In this document: in pieces, positions 43,870 through 53,398 of the stretch
Layout of the letters: each line of letters begins with the position of its first letter
Position numbering within the stretch: the first letter of the stretch is position 1
Assembly (NCBI RefSeq): GCF_004329815.1
Contig: NZ_SJPE01000003.1
Span: 124,001 to 188,000 of the forward strand
DNA: 64,000 nucleotides
Reading direction: 5' to 3'
Source of the DNA: Flavobacterium silvisoli
GTDB lineage: Bacteria > Bacteroidota > Bacteroidia > Flavobacteriales > Flavobacteriaceae
Notes under the pieces: model-generated
Databases searched by the model: none
The model's input: only the letters and a program-made list of their open reading frames with translations
What the model was told of the DNA's origin: nothing
Program-made: the position numbers and the translations under genes

Positions 43870-45762
43870 TTGAATACAGCTCTGGAAATACTCCAAAAGT
43901 ATTGGAAACACGATGCTTTCCGCGAACCACAGCAAGCCATTATCCATTCGGTGATGGATGGAAATGACACGCTTGCCCTAATGCCGACGGGTGGCGGAAA
44001 ATCGATTTGTTTTCAGGTACCTGCGTTAATGCAAAGCGGTATCTGTTTGGTTATTTCACCGCTCATTGCTTTGATGAAAGACCAAGTCAAGAATCTGCAG
44101 AACAAAGGTATTAAAGCCATTGCACTTACCGGAGGAATTCATCAGGATGAAATTATCGATTTATTAGACAATTGTCAGTTTGGCAATTATAAATTCCTGT
44201 ACCTTTCACCCGAACGTTTACAGAATGATTGGATTTTGGAACGCATCAAAAACCTTCCGATTAAACTGATTGCTGTTGACGAAGCACATTGTGTGTCGCA
44301 ATGGGGCCATGATTTCAGGCCCGCCTATTTAAAAATTGCTCAACTGAAAGAGTATTTTCCTAAAGTCCCTTTTATGGCTTTGACAGCTTCGGCCACACCC
44401 AGAGTCAAAGAAGACATTATAGCACAGTTAAAGCTGAATAAACCGCAAATTTTCTCAAAATCTTTTTACAGAGAAAACCTTGCTTATATGGTTTTTGAAA
44501 CCGAAGACAAACTCCATCTTTTACAACAAATCCTGAAAAAAAATCCGCAACCATCCATCATATATGTCACCAACAGAAAGTCTTGTCTGGAAACCGTAAA
44601 TCAACTGGAAACCATGGGTTTTACAGCAACATATTACCATGGCGGACTAACCCACAAAGACAAAGCTGCTCATATGCAACTCTGGATGGAGGAAAAAGTA
44701 CAGGTCATGGTAGCCACCAATGCTTTCGGAATGGGAATTGACAAAGCTAATGTCAAAACCATAATCCACTTGCATTTGCCGCAAAACCTAGAAAACTATT
44801 ATCAGGAATCCGGGCGGGCGGGTCGCGATGGTGAAAAAGCATTTGCAGTAATGCTCAACAATCCTTCGGACGTGTTACATGCCGAAGCACAATTTCTGAG
44901 CATTTTGCCCGACAAAGCTTTTTTAAATTTAGCTTTCTCCAAACTCTGCAATTATTTTCAAATAGCCTATGGTGAAGGTATAGATGAACAATTTGGGTTC
45001 AACCTGAATCAGTTTTGCATCAAATACAACTTACCGATGCTGAAAACTTATAATGCACTGCAGTTTTTAGACCGTCAGGGAATCATTACCTTGTCACAGG
45101 AATTTTCAGAAAAAATCAACATTCAATTCATCATTCCTTCAAAAGAAGTAATTCGATACATGAGTCTCAACCCAAATGATGAAGAAATCATTCTGACGAT
45201 TTTGCGTACTTATCCCGGAATTTATGACATGCAGACCGCTTTCAATCCGCAGCTCATTGCTAAAAAATCGAACAGCACTGATAACGCGGTACTATCACTG
45301 TTGCAAAAACTGAAAGAAAAAAATATCCTTGAAATGATTGCCAAAAACAATGATGCTGCGATAACTTTTAACGAAGTCAGAGAAGACGAGCGCACCATCA
45401 ACAGAATCTCTAAATATTTAGAGACTCAAAACAAACTGAAGGTTGAGCAACTTCAAGCGGTACTGCATTACAGCAAAGACACCAAAACCTGCAAACAAAA
45501 ACTGCTGATGGCCTATTTTGGCGAAAGTCTAAACGAAGATTGCGGCATTTGTTCCTACTGCATTACGAAAAACAAACCAACTCAACATCCGGAAACTGTT
45601 ACTGAAAAAATAATCGAATTACTGAAAATACAGGATTTCAATTCGAGAGATATTCAAAAATTGACCAAATTTCCCAAGGACGATGTTATCTTTGCCCTGC
45701 AAAAGCTTTTGGACGATCAAATCATCAGCATTAAACCAAATAATTCATACTCCTTACAATAA
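43870..45762 (+). CDS. recQ: RecQ-family ATP-dependent DNA helicase
   Basis: This is a 630-residue superfamily 2 helicase. It has ALMPTGGGKSICFQ (motif I), VDEAHCVSQWGHDFRPAY (motif II with the RecQ-specific loop), ALTASATPR (motif III) and QESGRAGRDGE (motif VI). The zinc-binding domain has CGICSYC after DTKTCKQKLL. The C-terminal region looks like a winged helix, and I see no clear HRDC domain. It unwinds DNA with 3'-5' polarity in recombination and fork repair. Translation most likely starts at TTG 43870. Confidence 0.93.
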   Translation: MNTALEILQKYWKHDAFREPQQAIIHSVMDGNDTLALMPTGGGKSICFQVPALMQSGICLVISPLIALMKDQVKNLQNKGIKAIALTGGIHQDEIIDLLDNCQFGNYKFLYLSPERLQNDWILERIKNLPIKLIAVDEAHCVSQWGHDFRPAYLKIAQLKEYFPKVPFMALTASATPRVKEDIIAQLKLNKPQIFSKSFYRENLAYMVFETEDKLHLLQQILKKNPQPSIIYVTNRKSCLETVNQLETMGFTATYYHGGLTHKDKAAHMQLWMEEKVQVMVATNAFGMGIDKANVKTIIHLHLPQNLENYYQESGRAGRDGEKAFAVMLNNPSDVLHAEAQFLSILPDKAFLNLAFSKLCNYFQIAYGEGIDEQFGFNLNQFCIKYNLPMLKTYNALQFLDRQGIITLSQEFSEKINIQFIIPSKEVIRYMSLNPNDEEIILTILRTYPGIYDMQTAFNPQLIAKKSNSTDNAVLSLLQKLKEKNILEMIAKNNDAAITFNEVREDERTINRISKYLETQNKLKVEQLQAVLHYSKDTKTCKQKLLMAYFGESLNEDCGICSYCITKNKPTQHPETVTEKIIELLKIQDFNSRDIQKLTKFPKDDVIFALQKLLDDQIISIKPNNSYSLQ

Positions 45763-45812
45763 AGGATTCATTCCTAAAACAGAGTCAGGATTACTAAATC
45801 AATATATAATAT

Positions 45813-46760
45813 ATGGAAAAGTTGCGTATTGTTTTCATGGGTACCCCTGAGTTTGCCGTAGGCATTTTAGACACAATTATCAAAAACAACTATGAAGTAG
45901 TGGGTGTCATTACTGCTACTGACAAACCTGCCGGCAGAGGACAAAAAATAAAATACTCGGCCGTGAAGGAATATGCCCTAGCACACAACTTAAAACTCCT
46001 ACAGCCTGTCAACCTGAAAGACGAAACGTTTTTAGCCGAATTACAAAGTCTCAATGCAAATCTGCAGGTAGTGGTTGCGTTCAGAATGTTGCCCGAGGCG
46101 GTATGGCGCATGCCAAAATTAGGAACCTTCAATTTACACGCCTCCTTATTGCCAAATTACCGCGGTGCTGCACCTATTAATTGGGCCATTATTAACGGAG
46201 AAACCAAAACCGGAGTAACTACATTCTTTATAGACGATAAGATAGATACAGGCGCCATGATTCTTAGTAAAGAAATTGAAATCGGTTCAGAAGAAAACGC
46301 AGGCGAACTTCACGACAAATTAATGAAGCTAGGGAGTAAAGCAGTAACAGAAACTTTGACAATGATTGAAAGAGGTGTGGTCAATACAACCATACAAATA
46401 GACAATCCGGAAATCAAAACAGCCTACAAACTCAACCGTGAAAACTGTAAAATCGACTGGACAAAATCGGTTGCCGAAATTCACAATTTAATTCGCGGCT
46501 TATCTCCCTATCCGGCAGCTTGGTGTATCTTTAAGGATAATGGTGAAGAATGGAATGTCAAAATTTACGCGGCACAAATTATTCCTGAGCATCATTCGTT
46601 CAAAACCGGTCAAATCATTACCTCTAAAAAAGAAATTAAAATTGCAGCAAAAGATGGTTTTATTCAAATATTGAGTCTGCAACTTCCGGGAAAGAAAAAA
46701 ATGCAAGCTCAGGAACTGTTAAACGGTGTTGCCTTTTCGGAAAAAGCTCAGGCAGAATAA
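45813..46760 (+). CDS. fmt: Methionyl-tRNA formyltransferase
   Basis: This is a 315-residue enzyme that formylates initiator Met-tRNA. The N-terminal formyl transferase domain has MGTPEFAV, FNLHASLLPNYRGAAPINWAI (with the catalytic Asn-His pair) and FIDDKIDTG. The C-terminal OB-fold domain that binds tRNA starts near residue 205. The length is normal. It follows recQ by 50 bp on the same strand. Confidence 0.96.
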   Translation: MEKLRIVFMGTPEFAVGILDTIIKNNYEVVGVITATDKPAGRGQKIKYSAVKEYALAHNLKLLQPVNLKDETFLAELQSLNANLQVVVAFRMLPEAVWRMPKLGTFNLHASLLPNYRGAAPINWAIINGETKTGVTTFFIDDKIDTGAMILSKEIEIGSEENAGELHDKLMKLGSKAVTETLTMIERGVVNTTIQIDNPEIKTAYKLNRENCKIDWTKSVAEIHNLIRGLSPYPAAWCIFKDNGEEWNVKIYAAQIIPEHHSFKTGQIITSKKEIKIAAKDGFIQILSLQLPGKKKMQAQELLNGVAFSEKAQAE

Positions 46761-46862
46761 GGTCTGAAGCGATTTTTAAACACAAAAACACGATAAAAAG
46801 CATTGGTTTATCAACAAATAAATCAAGTTATCAACAAAATTTTGAAAAAAACACGAAAACGC

Positions 46863-46892
46863 TTGCACAGTAAGCAATTCCTATTAAATTTG
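46863..46892 (+). promoter_or_regulatory. Promoter of the HU gene
   Basis: TTG (46863-46865) and TAAATTTG (46885-46892) with a 19-base spacer, 45 bp before the HU start codon. Confidence 0.72.
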
Positions 46893-46936
46893 TTATCATT
46901 AACAAAATGTTTAACCAACAATTAATAACTAACATT

Positions 46937-47209
46937 ATGAACAAATCAGAATTAATCGATGCAATTGCAGCTGACGCTGGAATCACAAAAGCAGCTGCTA
47001 AACTAGCTTTAGAATCATTTTTAGGAAATGTGGGCGGTACCTTGAAAAAAGGTGGAAGAGTATCTTTAGTAGGTTTTGGTTCTTGGTCAGTATCTAAAAG
47101 AGCTGCCAGAGAAGGAAGAAATCCACAAACTGGTAAGACTATCAAAATTGCTGCTAAAAATGTAGTTAAATTCAAAGCTGGTGCTGAATTAGACGGAGCA
47201 GTAAACTAA
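46937..47209 (+). CDS. HU-family nucleoid protein
   Basis: This 90-residue DNA-binding protein starts MNKSELIDAIAADAGITKAA at ATG 46937 and carries the HU signature GRVSLVGFGSWSVSKRAAREGRNPQTGK with the DNA-contacting beta-arm. HU bends and compacts DNA as a dimer. Codon use is strongly restricted, consistent with high expression. It has its own promoter and terminator. Confidence 0.96.
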   Translation: MNKSELIDAIAADAGITKAAAKLALESFLGNVGGTLKKGGRVSLVGFGSWSVSKRAAREGRNPQTGKTIKIAAKNVVKFKAGAELDGAVN

Positions 47210-47232
47210 TAATTAGTTCTTCTGATATACAT

Positions 47233-47266
47233 AATCCATCCTGAGAAACCGGGATGGATTTTTTGT
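47233..47266 (+). terminator. Rho-independent terminator after the HU gene
   Basis: Stem AATCCATCC (47233-47241) with GGATGGATT (47252-47260), then a T-run. Confidence 0.88.
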
Positions 47267-47329
47267 TTTTTGTTAAAATCATTTGGATTTTTAATTTTTT
47301 TTTACCAACTTTAGTAAAAAATTATCACA

Positions 47330-47890
47330 ATGATCTCAGAAAAATTAGAAAAAGGTCAATTATTAATAGCCGAACCGTCCATTATTGGCGATTTGTCTTT
47401 TAACCGATCTGTAATTTTATTGGCCGATCACAACAAAGAAGGTTCTGTGGGTTTCATCCTCAACAAACCTCTGAAATACGCCATACGGGATTTGCTCCCG
47501 GAGATCAATTCAAAATTTAAGATATACAACGGCGGCCCTGTTGAACAGGATAATCTTTATTTCATACACAACGTCCCGCATTTAATCCCCAACAGTGTCG
47601 AAATATCGAACGGTATATTTTGGGGAGGCGATTTTGAGCTCACTAAAGATTTGATTAACTCAGGCATCATCAAGAAAAAGAATATTCGTTTCTTTTTGGG
47701 ATATACCGGTTGGGATGCTGAACAACTCGAAAACGAAATGCACGCCAGTTCTTGGATACTGTCTAAAAACATTTATAAAAACAACATTTTAGGCAAATCG
47801 TCGGCTCATTTCTGGAAAGAAAAAATTATCGAGTTAGGTGGGGAGTACCTCATTTGGTCAAACGCTCCCGAAAACCCTATACTGAATTAA
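47330..47890 (+). CDS. YqgE/AlgH family protein
   Basis: This is a 186-residue protein. KGQLLIAEPSIIGDLSFNRSVILL and GSVGFILNKPL are the family's N-terminal blocks, and YNGGPVEQDNLYFIH and FFLGYTGWDAEQLENEM follow. YqgE-type proteins are widespread and of uncertain function. The length is normal. Its stop shares a TTAA with the stop of the aminotransferase gene on the other strand. Confidence 0.93.
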   Translation: MISEKLEKGQLLIAEPSIIGDLSFNRSVILLADHNKEGSVGFILNKPLKYAIRDLLPEINSKFKIYNGGPVEQDNLYFIHNVPHLIPNSVEISNGIFWGGDFELTKDLINSGIIKKKNIRFFLGYTGWDAEQLENEMHASSWILSKNIYKNNILGKSSAHFWKEKIIELGGEYLIWSNAPENPILN

Positions 47891-48723
47891 GCTACTATCA
47901 ATGCATTCAGCTGCTCCACTAACTTTTTAGATAACGAGACTTCAAATTCCTTTTTGCGGTATTTCGTTATAGGTTGAATTCCCGTGATAACATTTGTTAT
48001 AAACAACTCATCCGCTTTTTGCAAATCAAACGGCGAAACGGATTCTTCCGACACCACAAGATTATCTGTATTTTTAGCCAAAGCCATCACCTGCTTTCTC
48101 ATTATACCATTCAAACAACCTTCTGTAAGTGGCGGTGTAATTAATTTGTCACCCATCAACATAAAAAGATTACCATTAATCGCTTCCACTACATTCTTAT
48201 CTTCGTTAATCAGCAAACAAGAATCCAATTGATTTTCTTTTGCAAAAATACCCGCGGTAATATGAATGATTTTAGTATTGGTTTTGAGTGTGGAAATCAA
48301 TTGTTTTGACACCGAAAAATCTTTGTATAAATCAACTTCAAAAGAAGATTCTGAAAGTACATAAGCCTTATTTTTCAATTCAGAAGCTGTAATCGCGAAC
48401 GAAACCGAATTGTCCGATGGAGTGTAAAATCCGCCTTCATTTCTGAAAACCGTCAATCGGACACGAGCAGATTCGAGTAAATTTTGAGTTCTGACTAAGT
48501 CTAAAATCTGCGCCTCTAAATATTCCATGGTAAACGACATCGGGATTTCCATACGAACAATTCGCATAGAAGCCATCAATCTGAAATAGTGATCTTCAAA
48601 GAATAAAATTGTATTGTTTACAATTTTCAAAGTTTCAAACACACCGTCACCATACAGAAATGAACGATTTGAAACGCGTATTTGTAAATCAGAATCCTGA
48701 ATAGTACCGTTAAAATTTACCAT
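47887..48723 (-). CDS. Class IV aminotransferase (PLP enzyme)
   Basis: This is a 278-residue fold-type IV PLP enzyme related to branched-chain aminotransferase and aminodeoxychorismate lyase (PabC). The N-terminal NRSFLYGDGVFETLKIVNN is the family signature, and SFEVDLYKDFSVSKQLISTLKTN contains the expected PLP lysine region (KTN). Family-level sequence does not separate BCAA aminotransferase from PabC; the short size and FLYGDGVFET favour a PabC- or D-amino-acid-type enzyme. A terminator of the upstream gene sits directly before its start codon. Confidence 0.88.
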   Translation of the reverse strand: MVNFNGTIQDSDLQIRVSNRSFLYGDGVFETLKIVNNTILFFEDHYFRLMASMRIVRMEIPMSFTMEYLEAQILDLVRTQNLLESARVRLTVFRNEGGFYTPSDNSVSFAITASELKNKAYVLSESSFEVDLYKDFSVSKQLISTLKTNTKIIHITAGIFAKENQLDSCLLINEDKNVVEAINGNLFMLMGDKLITPPLTEGCLNGIMRKQVMALAKNTDNLVVSEESVSPFDLQKADELFITNVITGIQPITKYRKKEFEVSLSKKLVEQLNALIVA

Positions 48724-48749
48724 AAAAAAAGTCCCGTTTTAAGCGGGAC
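48724..48749 (-). terminator. Rho-independent terminator after the START-like gene
   Basis: Stem GTCCCG (48731-48736) with CGGGAC (48744-48749) and seven T on the minus strand. It lies directly upstream of the aminotransferase start codon (48723). Confidence 0.75.
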
Positions 48750-48772
48750 AAATATAAGGCAATAATAAGTAT

Positions 48773-49165
48773 TTATATAGAACCAATGACGTGTTTTAGG
48801 TCCGAAATTTGATTTTCCCACAACAATTTAGCTTCATCAATTTCATTCTCTTCGGCAAAATCAACAACCATCAACGACACATCTTTAGTAATCTCGTCTT
48901 CTAAGATTCGCAGCTCAAAATAATAATCGGTATCTTTTTTGGCGTCATCCACCCATTTGAATTTTACTTTTTCCCCGGTTTTTTTTGAGGCCAAACGAGC
49001 ATTTTCTTCAGTATCATTCCAAATAAACGTAAAAAATTCACCTCTTGAATTCACATTATCAGCAAACCACTCCTGCAATCCGGAAGGCGTTGATATGTAC
49101 TGATATAGCAATTGAGGGGATGAATTTAAAGGAAACTCAAGCTCATAACGAATTTTACTATCCAT
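48773..49165 (-). CDS. START-like (SRPBCC) domain protein
   Basis: This is a 130-residue protein of the START-like/AHSA1 fold. It begins MDSKIRYELEFPLNSSPQLLY, contains LQEWFADNVNSRGEFFTFIW and ends with helix DEAKLLWENQISDLKHVIGS. This matches the small Bacteroidetes START-like proteins. The fold forms a hydrophobic ligand pocket; the ligand is unknown. ATG 49165 gives the natural start, and the longer reading adds an implausible hydrophobic extension. Confidence 0.88.
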   Translation of the reverse strand: MDSKIRYELEFPLNSSPQLLYQYISTPSGLQEWFADNVNSRGEFFTFIWNDTEENARLASKKTGEKVKFKWVDDAKKDTDYYFELRILEDEITKDVSLMVVDFAEENEIDEAKLLWENQISDLKHVIGSI

Positions 49166-49250
49166 AGTCACAATAATTTTTTGGAAATATATAGAATATA
49201 AAATCAATATAAAAACGTTTTTTAAAAATAAAAAAAATAAGTGTTTTAAG

Positions 49251-49281
49251 TTTGCAACCCTAAATTTAAATTTTATATTTG
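49251..49281 (+). promoter_or_regulatory. Promoter of tRNA-Met
   Basis: TTTG (49251-49254) and TATATTTG (49274-49281) with a 19-base spacer, an exact consensus pair 29 bp before the tRNA. Confidence 0.78.
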
Positions 49282-49309
49282 CACCCGCATTCAGGGAATA
49301 TTACTTATT

Positions 49310-49383
49310 GGCGAGGTAGCTCAGTCGGTTAGAGCGCAGGATTCATAACCCTGAGGTCGGGAGTTCAAATCTCCCTCTCGCTA
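49310..49383 (+). tRNA. tRNA-Met (CAT)
   Basis: This 74-nt tRNA folds as a full cloverleaf. The acceptor pairs GGCGAGG with TCTCGCT (two G-U pairs), the D arm is GCTC...GAGC, and the anticodon arm CAGGA-TTCATAA-CCCTG has an A-C mismatch at the loop edge. The T arm is GGGAG...CTCCC, with discriminator A at 49383 and no encoded CCA. The anticodon is CAT. The sequence around it resembles elongator tRNA-Met of other bacteria and lacks the three G-C pairs of initiator tRNA. A lysidine-type tRNA-Ile2 is less likely but not excluded. Confidence 0.93.
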
Positions 49384-49390
49384 CAAATAG

Positions 49391-49420
49391 AAAGGTTTGG
49401 AGACTTCCAAACCTTTTTTC
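49391..49420 (+). terminator. Rho-independent terminator after tRNA-Met
   Basis: Stem AAAGGTTTGG (49391-49400) with CCAAACCTTT (49407-49416), then T-run. Confidence 0.88.
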
Positions 49421-49559
49421 TTTTTCTGCAAACACACTTCTGCTTTTCTCTTTACATAAATTACTGATATTCAAACAACGACAAAAAACCATTAAGCAAA
49501 ATAAATTTAATTTTTTTGTAAGATTTTTATATATTAAATTATTTATATAATGCATTTTG

Positions 49560-49610
49560 TCGATTATTTTATGCTTTTTATCGATTATTTGAAATGACTT
49601 TTTACTTTTG
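49560..49610 (+). promoter_or_regulatory. Direct-repeat operator and -7 box of the first giant T9SS gene
   Basis: TCGATTAT occurs at 49560-49567 and 49581-49588, exactly 21 bp apart, each preceded by TTTT or TTTA sequence. A TACTTTTG -7 element follows at 49603-49610. The second copy sits where a -33 TTTG would be expected, and no good TTTG at proper spacing is seen. The same design occurs upstream of the paralogous gene at 53521. This layout suggests activator-dependent transcription. Confidence 0.6.
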
Positions 49611-49677
49611 AAATGTCAAATAATCAAATGAAGCATTGTTTCTTCATTTAAATAATAAATCATAAACCCCCCGAGTT

Positions 49678-52600
49678 ATGAAAAATTTATTACTTAATTT
49701 AAAGAAAAACTATGGGCTTGCTCTTATACTCCTACTAAGTGTAATAACAAATGGTCAAATCAGTTCACAAAACTGCACATCTACAGGAATCTTCACAAGA
49801 TCTTTGTGGCACACCCAAATAAAAGAATCAAACACAACAGAAGCGGCTGCGGTTATTACTTCCATATCCAGCAACAGTGTTACTCACAACATCTATTTCA
49901 ATCCGACAGTTAACTTTATCAACAACTATAACCTGTCTTGCCAGCCTTTTAATAACAATGCCCCTAATTGGGTATTCCGAAATGTAAACAACAGTAGATT
50001 TTGGATAGGAAGAAGTAAAAACTATAACTGCAACTCAAACGAAAAAGTTGTCAACAAAACTGATTTCAACAAAAGAAAAAGCGACGCAAAAGAAAGTTCT
50101 TTAGCTTTAAAGTACGGCGTTACTCTGGGTAAAAACGGCATCGCCCAAAATTATGTCGATTCAAACGGCACAGTCGTATGGAATGCAACTGTCAATTCGG
50201 GCTTCAATTATAATATTGCCGGAATCGGAAGAGATGATGTTTCAAATTTATATCAAAAACAATCCACCAGCTCCAATACAAATCCAGTAATAACTATCGG
50301 ATTGGGAAGCATTGATTTGACAAACACTGCCAATACCAACACTTTTGGCAGTGACCGACAATACCTTGTTTGGGGAGATAATAACGGGACTATGAATGAC
50401 TCGGGTAAGGATTTGATAATTACTTTTGGCGGTAGTTCAAATGTTACAACCACGACCGACTTGCCCAACAAAAAATGGAAAATTGTTGAAACCGGAGGTG
50501 ATATCGGAACTGTTAAAATTGCTTTAGCTACTTCAGATTTAGCCCAACTTCCGGCTTTAGCAGGCAACGATGCTTATGTGATGATTGTTGCCGGCGATGA
50601 AGCTTTTACTACCAATGTAGGAACCGTTTTTTTAACCACAAACGGAACCAAACAGGAAGCAACTTATGACTTTGATGGGGTTCAATATTTCACTTTTGGT
50701 GTGGCTCACGAAACAGTTCTTTCCAGAAGCTTGGATTTTAACGGCACTGACAATGTAGTAAAAACAGATAACCACAACAATCTGTCCGCTTCATTTTCAA
50801 TCATGTTCTGGATTAAACCGGAAGGAGCAAACAGTTTATCAAATGACAGAACCATTGCAGCCAAACACGACGGCACAACAGGTTTCAGAATGTACTTATC
50901 CTCAGACAATAAAATCAACGCATCATGGTCGGGCGGAACCGGCATTACCTCAAGTGTTGCTTTGCCCAATTCGGAATGGCACAACATAGCTGTTACTTAT
51001 AATGGTTCAAACATCAAATTGTATATCGACGGGGTTTTAGACACTACCGTAACATCGGCAGCGCCAACAACCAATACAGCTAGTTTTTCTATAGGCGCTG
51101 AATACCGGAGTAAATCCGTTACCACCAACCACTTTAAGGGTGGCATCGATGAATTCAGACTTTGGAATAAAGCCTTATCACAAGCGCAAATCCGATTCAT
51201 CATGAACCAGGAAATCCAACAAAACGGCACTAAAACAATCGGAAAAATACTACCGAACAACCTTACCAAAAACGATATCAGTACTTTAAATTGGACTTCA
51301 TTGGACACTTACTATTCGATGAACTCCTTCATCGGTACTCATATAAATGATGATTCAAACAACAGTCATCGCGGCAATATTTTGAGTTTGGGAAATTTAA
51401 CTGTAGAACCTCAAACCGCCCCTATGCCCTATCAAACTGCGGCAGATGGGCTTTGGTCAGACAATTCTACATGGGTAAATGGAAATTCTCAAGCCGTGCC
51501 ATACAGTCTTTCTATTATTGACGGATCCACTCCTATAGATTGGAACATCGTCAGAACATCGCATAACATTACAACAACGGGAAATAAAGTTGTGATGGCA
51601 TTGGATGTAGACAGCAATACTTTATCGGTTAACAATGACTCCAAAATCCAAGTATCTCATTACTTGAAAATAGACGGGAAAATCGACTTAACAGGCAAAT
51701 CACAATTGATTCAAACCAACAACAGCGATTTAGACCCTGCAAGTTCCGGTTCATTAGAACGAGACCAGGAAGGGCAATCCAACAGATTCAATTACAATTA
51801 CTGGTCTTCACCTGTGAGTTCAATCAACTCTTCTACCATTAATCATGGGTTTACTATAGCGGGAGTAATGAAAGACGGCACAAACCCTAACAACATTCAA
51901 AACATTAACTGGACTAGCGGAATCGATAGCGCTCCAACCAGTCCCATTACATTGAGCAGTTATTGGATATTTAAATTTCAAAACCAAAACAACAGCGCTG
52001 CCAACTGGATTCAAGTAGGACAAAACGGAACGTTGCTTCCGGGTCAGGGATTTACCTTAAAAGGGAGCAATACCGATGCAATACATCAAAATTACACCTT
52101 CATCGGAAAACCGAATAACGGAACCATTACCTCATACGTTGGTCCAAACAATCTGAATCTTTGCGGAAACCCATATCCCTCTGCCATTGATGCCAATGAT
52201 TTTATTAACGACAACATTAACACCATCACGGGAACACTGTATTTTTGGGAACACTATGCTACAAACTCATCCCATCTTACCATCCAATATCAGGGAGGTT
52301 ACGCAACACGTACATTAGTTGGAGGCACACCTCCGGTTTCACCATCGGGAGTGAGTGGTTTGGGTTCAAGTTCAAAAATGCCAAACCGATACATCCCTGT
52401 CGGACAAGGATTCTTTGTAACCGGTTCGGCTACCGGAGGAAACATTGTATTCAATAACAATCAAAGAACCTTTATAAAAGAAAACAGCAGCAATTCGTAT
52501 TCTTTATTTAAAGTTTCTAACGCGACAACCACTGATACTTTCAGCCATGAATTTGACAATCGCAACGATAGTTTTACTGAAGAACCATTCATGAAATTAA

Positions 52601-53274
52601 GATTAGGATTCAATTCTCCGGACGACTATCACCGACAAATCTTAATCGGTTTCATGAATCAATACGCCACATCCGGATTGGATAAAGGTTACGATGCCAT
52701 CAGTATGGACAACCCGTCTATGGATATGTATTTCATAAACAACAATAATAAATTAAATATCCAAGGCGAAGGATATTTTAATGAAAATAACATTTATCCG
52801 TTAGGCATAAAAACAGCAACTGCCGGAGTCGTAAAGTTTGTTATTGACGACAAAGAAAACATTGAACCCAATCAGGAAATTTACATCCACGACAATGTAA
52901 CCGGTATATACAACAGCATACAAAACCAAGCTTTTGAAATCAATCTGCCGGCAGGTACCATAGAAAACCGATTCTCCCTTCGTTTCAAAAGAACCGATGC
53001 ATTAGGAGTAAATCAAAGTGAAATATCAAACGGAATTGCTATAACACATTTACAAACGACAAAAACAATCAGCATTCAAAACACAACTACCGATACCACT
53101 ATAAAATCAGTGCAGTTGTATAATTTGCTTGGACAAAATATACTGACATGGAAATTAGATGACCGTAATCAAACCAACATTTTGTTACCAACCACTAATC
53201 TCAGCACCGGAGCTTACATTGTAAAAGTGTTATCAGACAAAGGCGAGGTTTCTAAAAAGATTTTGGTAAAATAA
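49678..53274 (+). CDS. Giant secreted LamG protein with T9SS sorting domain
   Basis: This is a 1198-residue protein. After a signal peptide (MKNLLLNLKKNYGLALILLLSVITNG) come a diverged N-terminal module with SLALKYGVTLG and NIAGIGRDDVSNLYQKQS (about 140-345, the DUF8202-like region of flavobacterial surface proteins), a LamG-type jelly roll (about 350-515, LDFNGTDNVVKTDNHNNL, then GGIDEFRLWNKAL) and a long module (about 640-1100). The C-terminus (about 1115-1198) is a type A T9SS sorting signal with VQLYNLLGQNI and LSTGAYIVKVLSDKGEVSKK. It is probably a cell-surface adhesin or secreted binding protein. From LamG to the end it is paralogous to the next gene. Confidence 0.88.
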   Translation: MKNLLLNLKKNYGLALILLLSVITNGQISSQNCTSTGIFTRSLWHTQIKESNTTEAAAVITSISSNSVTHNIYFNPTVNFINNYNLSCQPFNNNAPNWVFRNVNNSRFWIGRSKNYNCNSNEKVVNKTDFNKRKSDAKESSLALKYGVTLGKNGIAQNYVDSNGTVVWNATVNSGFNYNIAGIGRDDVSNLYQKQSTSSNTNPVITIGLGSIDLTNTANTNTFGSDRQYLVWGDNNGTMNDSGKDLIITFGGSSNVTTTTDLPNKKWKIVETGGDIGTVKIALATSDLAQLPALAGNDAYVMIVAGDEAFTTNVGTVFLTTNGTKQEATYDFDGVQYFTFGVAHETVLSRSLDFNGTDNVVKTDNHNNLSASFSIMFWIKPEGANSLSNDRTIAAKHDGTTGFRMYLSSDNKINASWSGGTGITSSVALPNSEWHNIAVTYNGSNIKLYIDGVLDTTVTSAAPTTNTASFSIGAEYRSKSVTTNHFKGGIDEFRLWNKALSQAQIRFIMNQEIQQNGTKTIGKILPNNLTKNDISTLNWTSLDTYYSMNSFIGTHINDDSNNSHRGNILSLGNLTVEPQTAPMPYQTAADGLWSDNSTWVNGNSQAVPYSLSIIDGSTPIDWNIVRTSHNITTTGNKVVMALDVDSNTLSVNNDSKIQVSHYLKIDGKIDLTGKSQLIQTNNSDLDPASSGSLERDQEGQSNRFNYNYWSSPVSSINSSTINHGFTIAGVMKDGTNPNNIQNINWTSGIDSAPTSPITLSSYWIFKFQNQNNSAANWIQVGQNGTLLPGQGFTLKGSNTDAIHQNYTFIGKPNNGTITSYVGPNNLNLCGNPYPSAIDANDFINDNINTITGTLYFWEHYATNSSHLTIQYQGGYATRTLVGGTPPVSPSGVSGLGSSSKMPNRYIPVGQGFFVTGSATGGNIVFNNNQRTFIKENSSNSYSLFKVSNATTTDTFSHEFDNRNDSFTEEPFMKLRLGFNSPDDYHRQILIGFMNQYATSGLDKGYDAISMDNPSMDMYFINNNNKLNIQGEGYFNENNIYPLGIKTATAGVVKFVIDDKENIEPNQEIYIHDNVTGIYNSIQNQAFEINLPAGTIENRFSLRFKRTDALGVNQSEISNGIAITHLQTTKTISIQNTTTDTTIKSVQLYNLLGQNILTWKLDDRNQTNILLPTTNLSTGAYIVKVLSDKGEVSKKILVK

Positions 53275-53398
53275 CATCCTTTACACAACATAAAAATCTT
53301 CTTTTATGAGGAGTTTTTCAGTTGTAAAATTGGCATTGTACCATCATCAAAAATATGTAATCTTTTTACCTGTATAAAATAAAATTAAATGTATTTTA

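Noticed and set aside
49310..49383. tRNA-Ile2 with lysidine-modified CAT anticodon
   Set aside because: The arms and the GGTCGGGAG region are closer to elongator tRNA-Met; without a discriminating search I keep Met but note the possibility.
49343..49555. Minus-strand open frame over the tRNA-Met gene ending in GRFELPTSGL
   Set aside because: This peptide is a known artefact of reading the complement of tRNA sequences. The tRNA fold explains the region.
49738..50110. Frameshift in the N-terminal part of the first giant T9SS gene
   Set aside because: The other two frames carry stops and give no better match to the module, so divergence is the simpler explanation.
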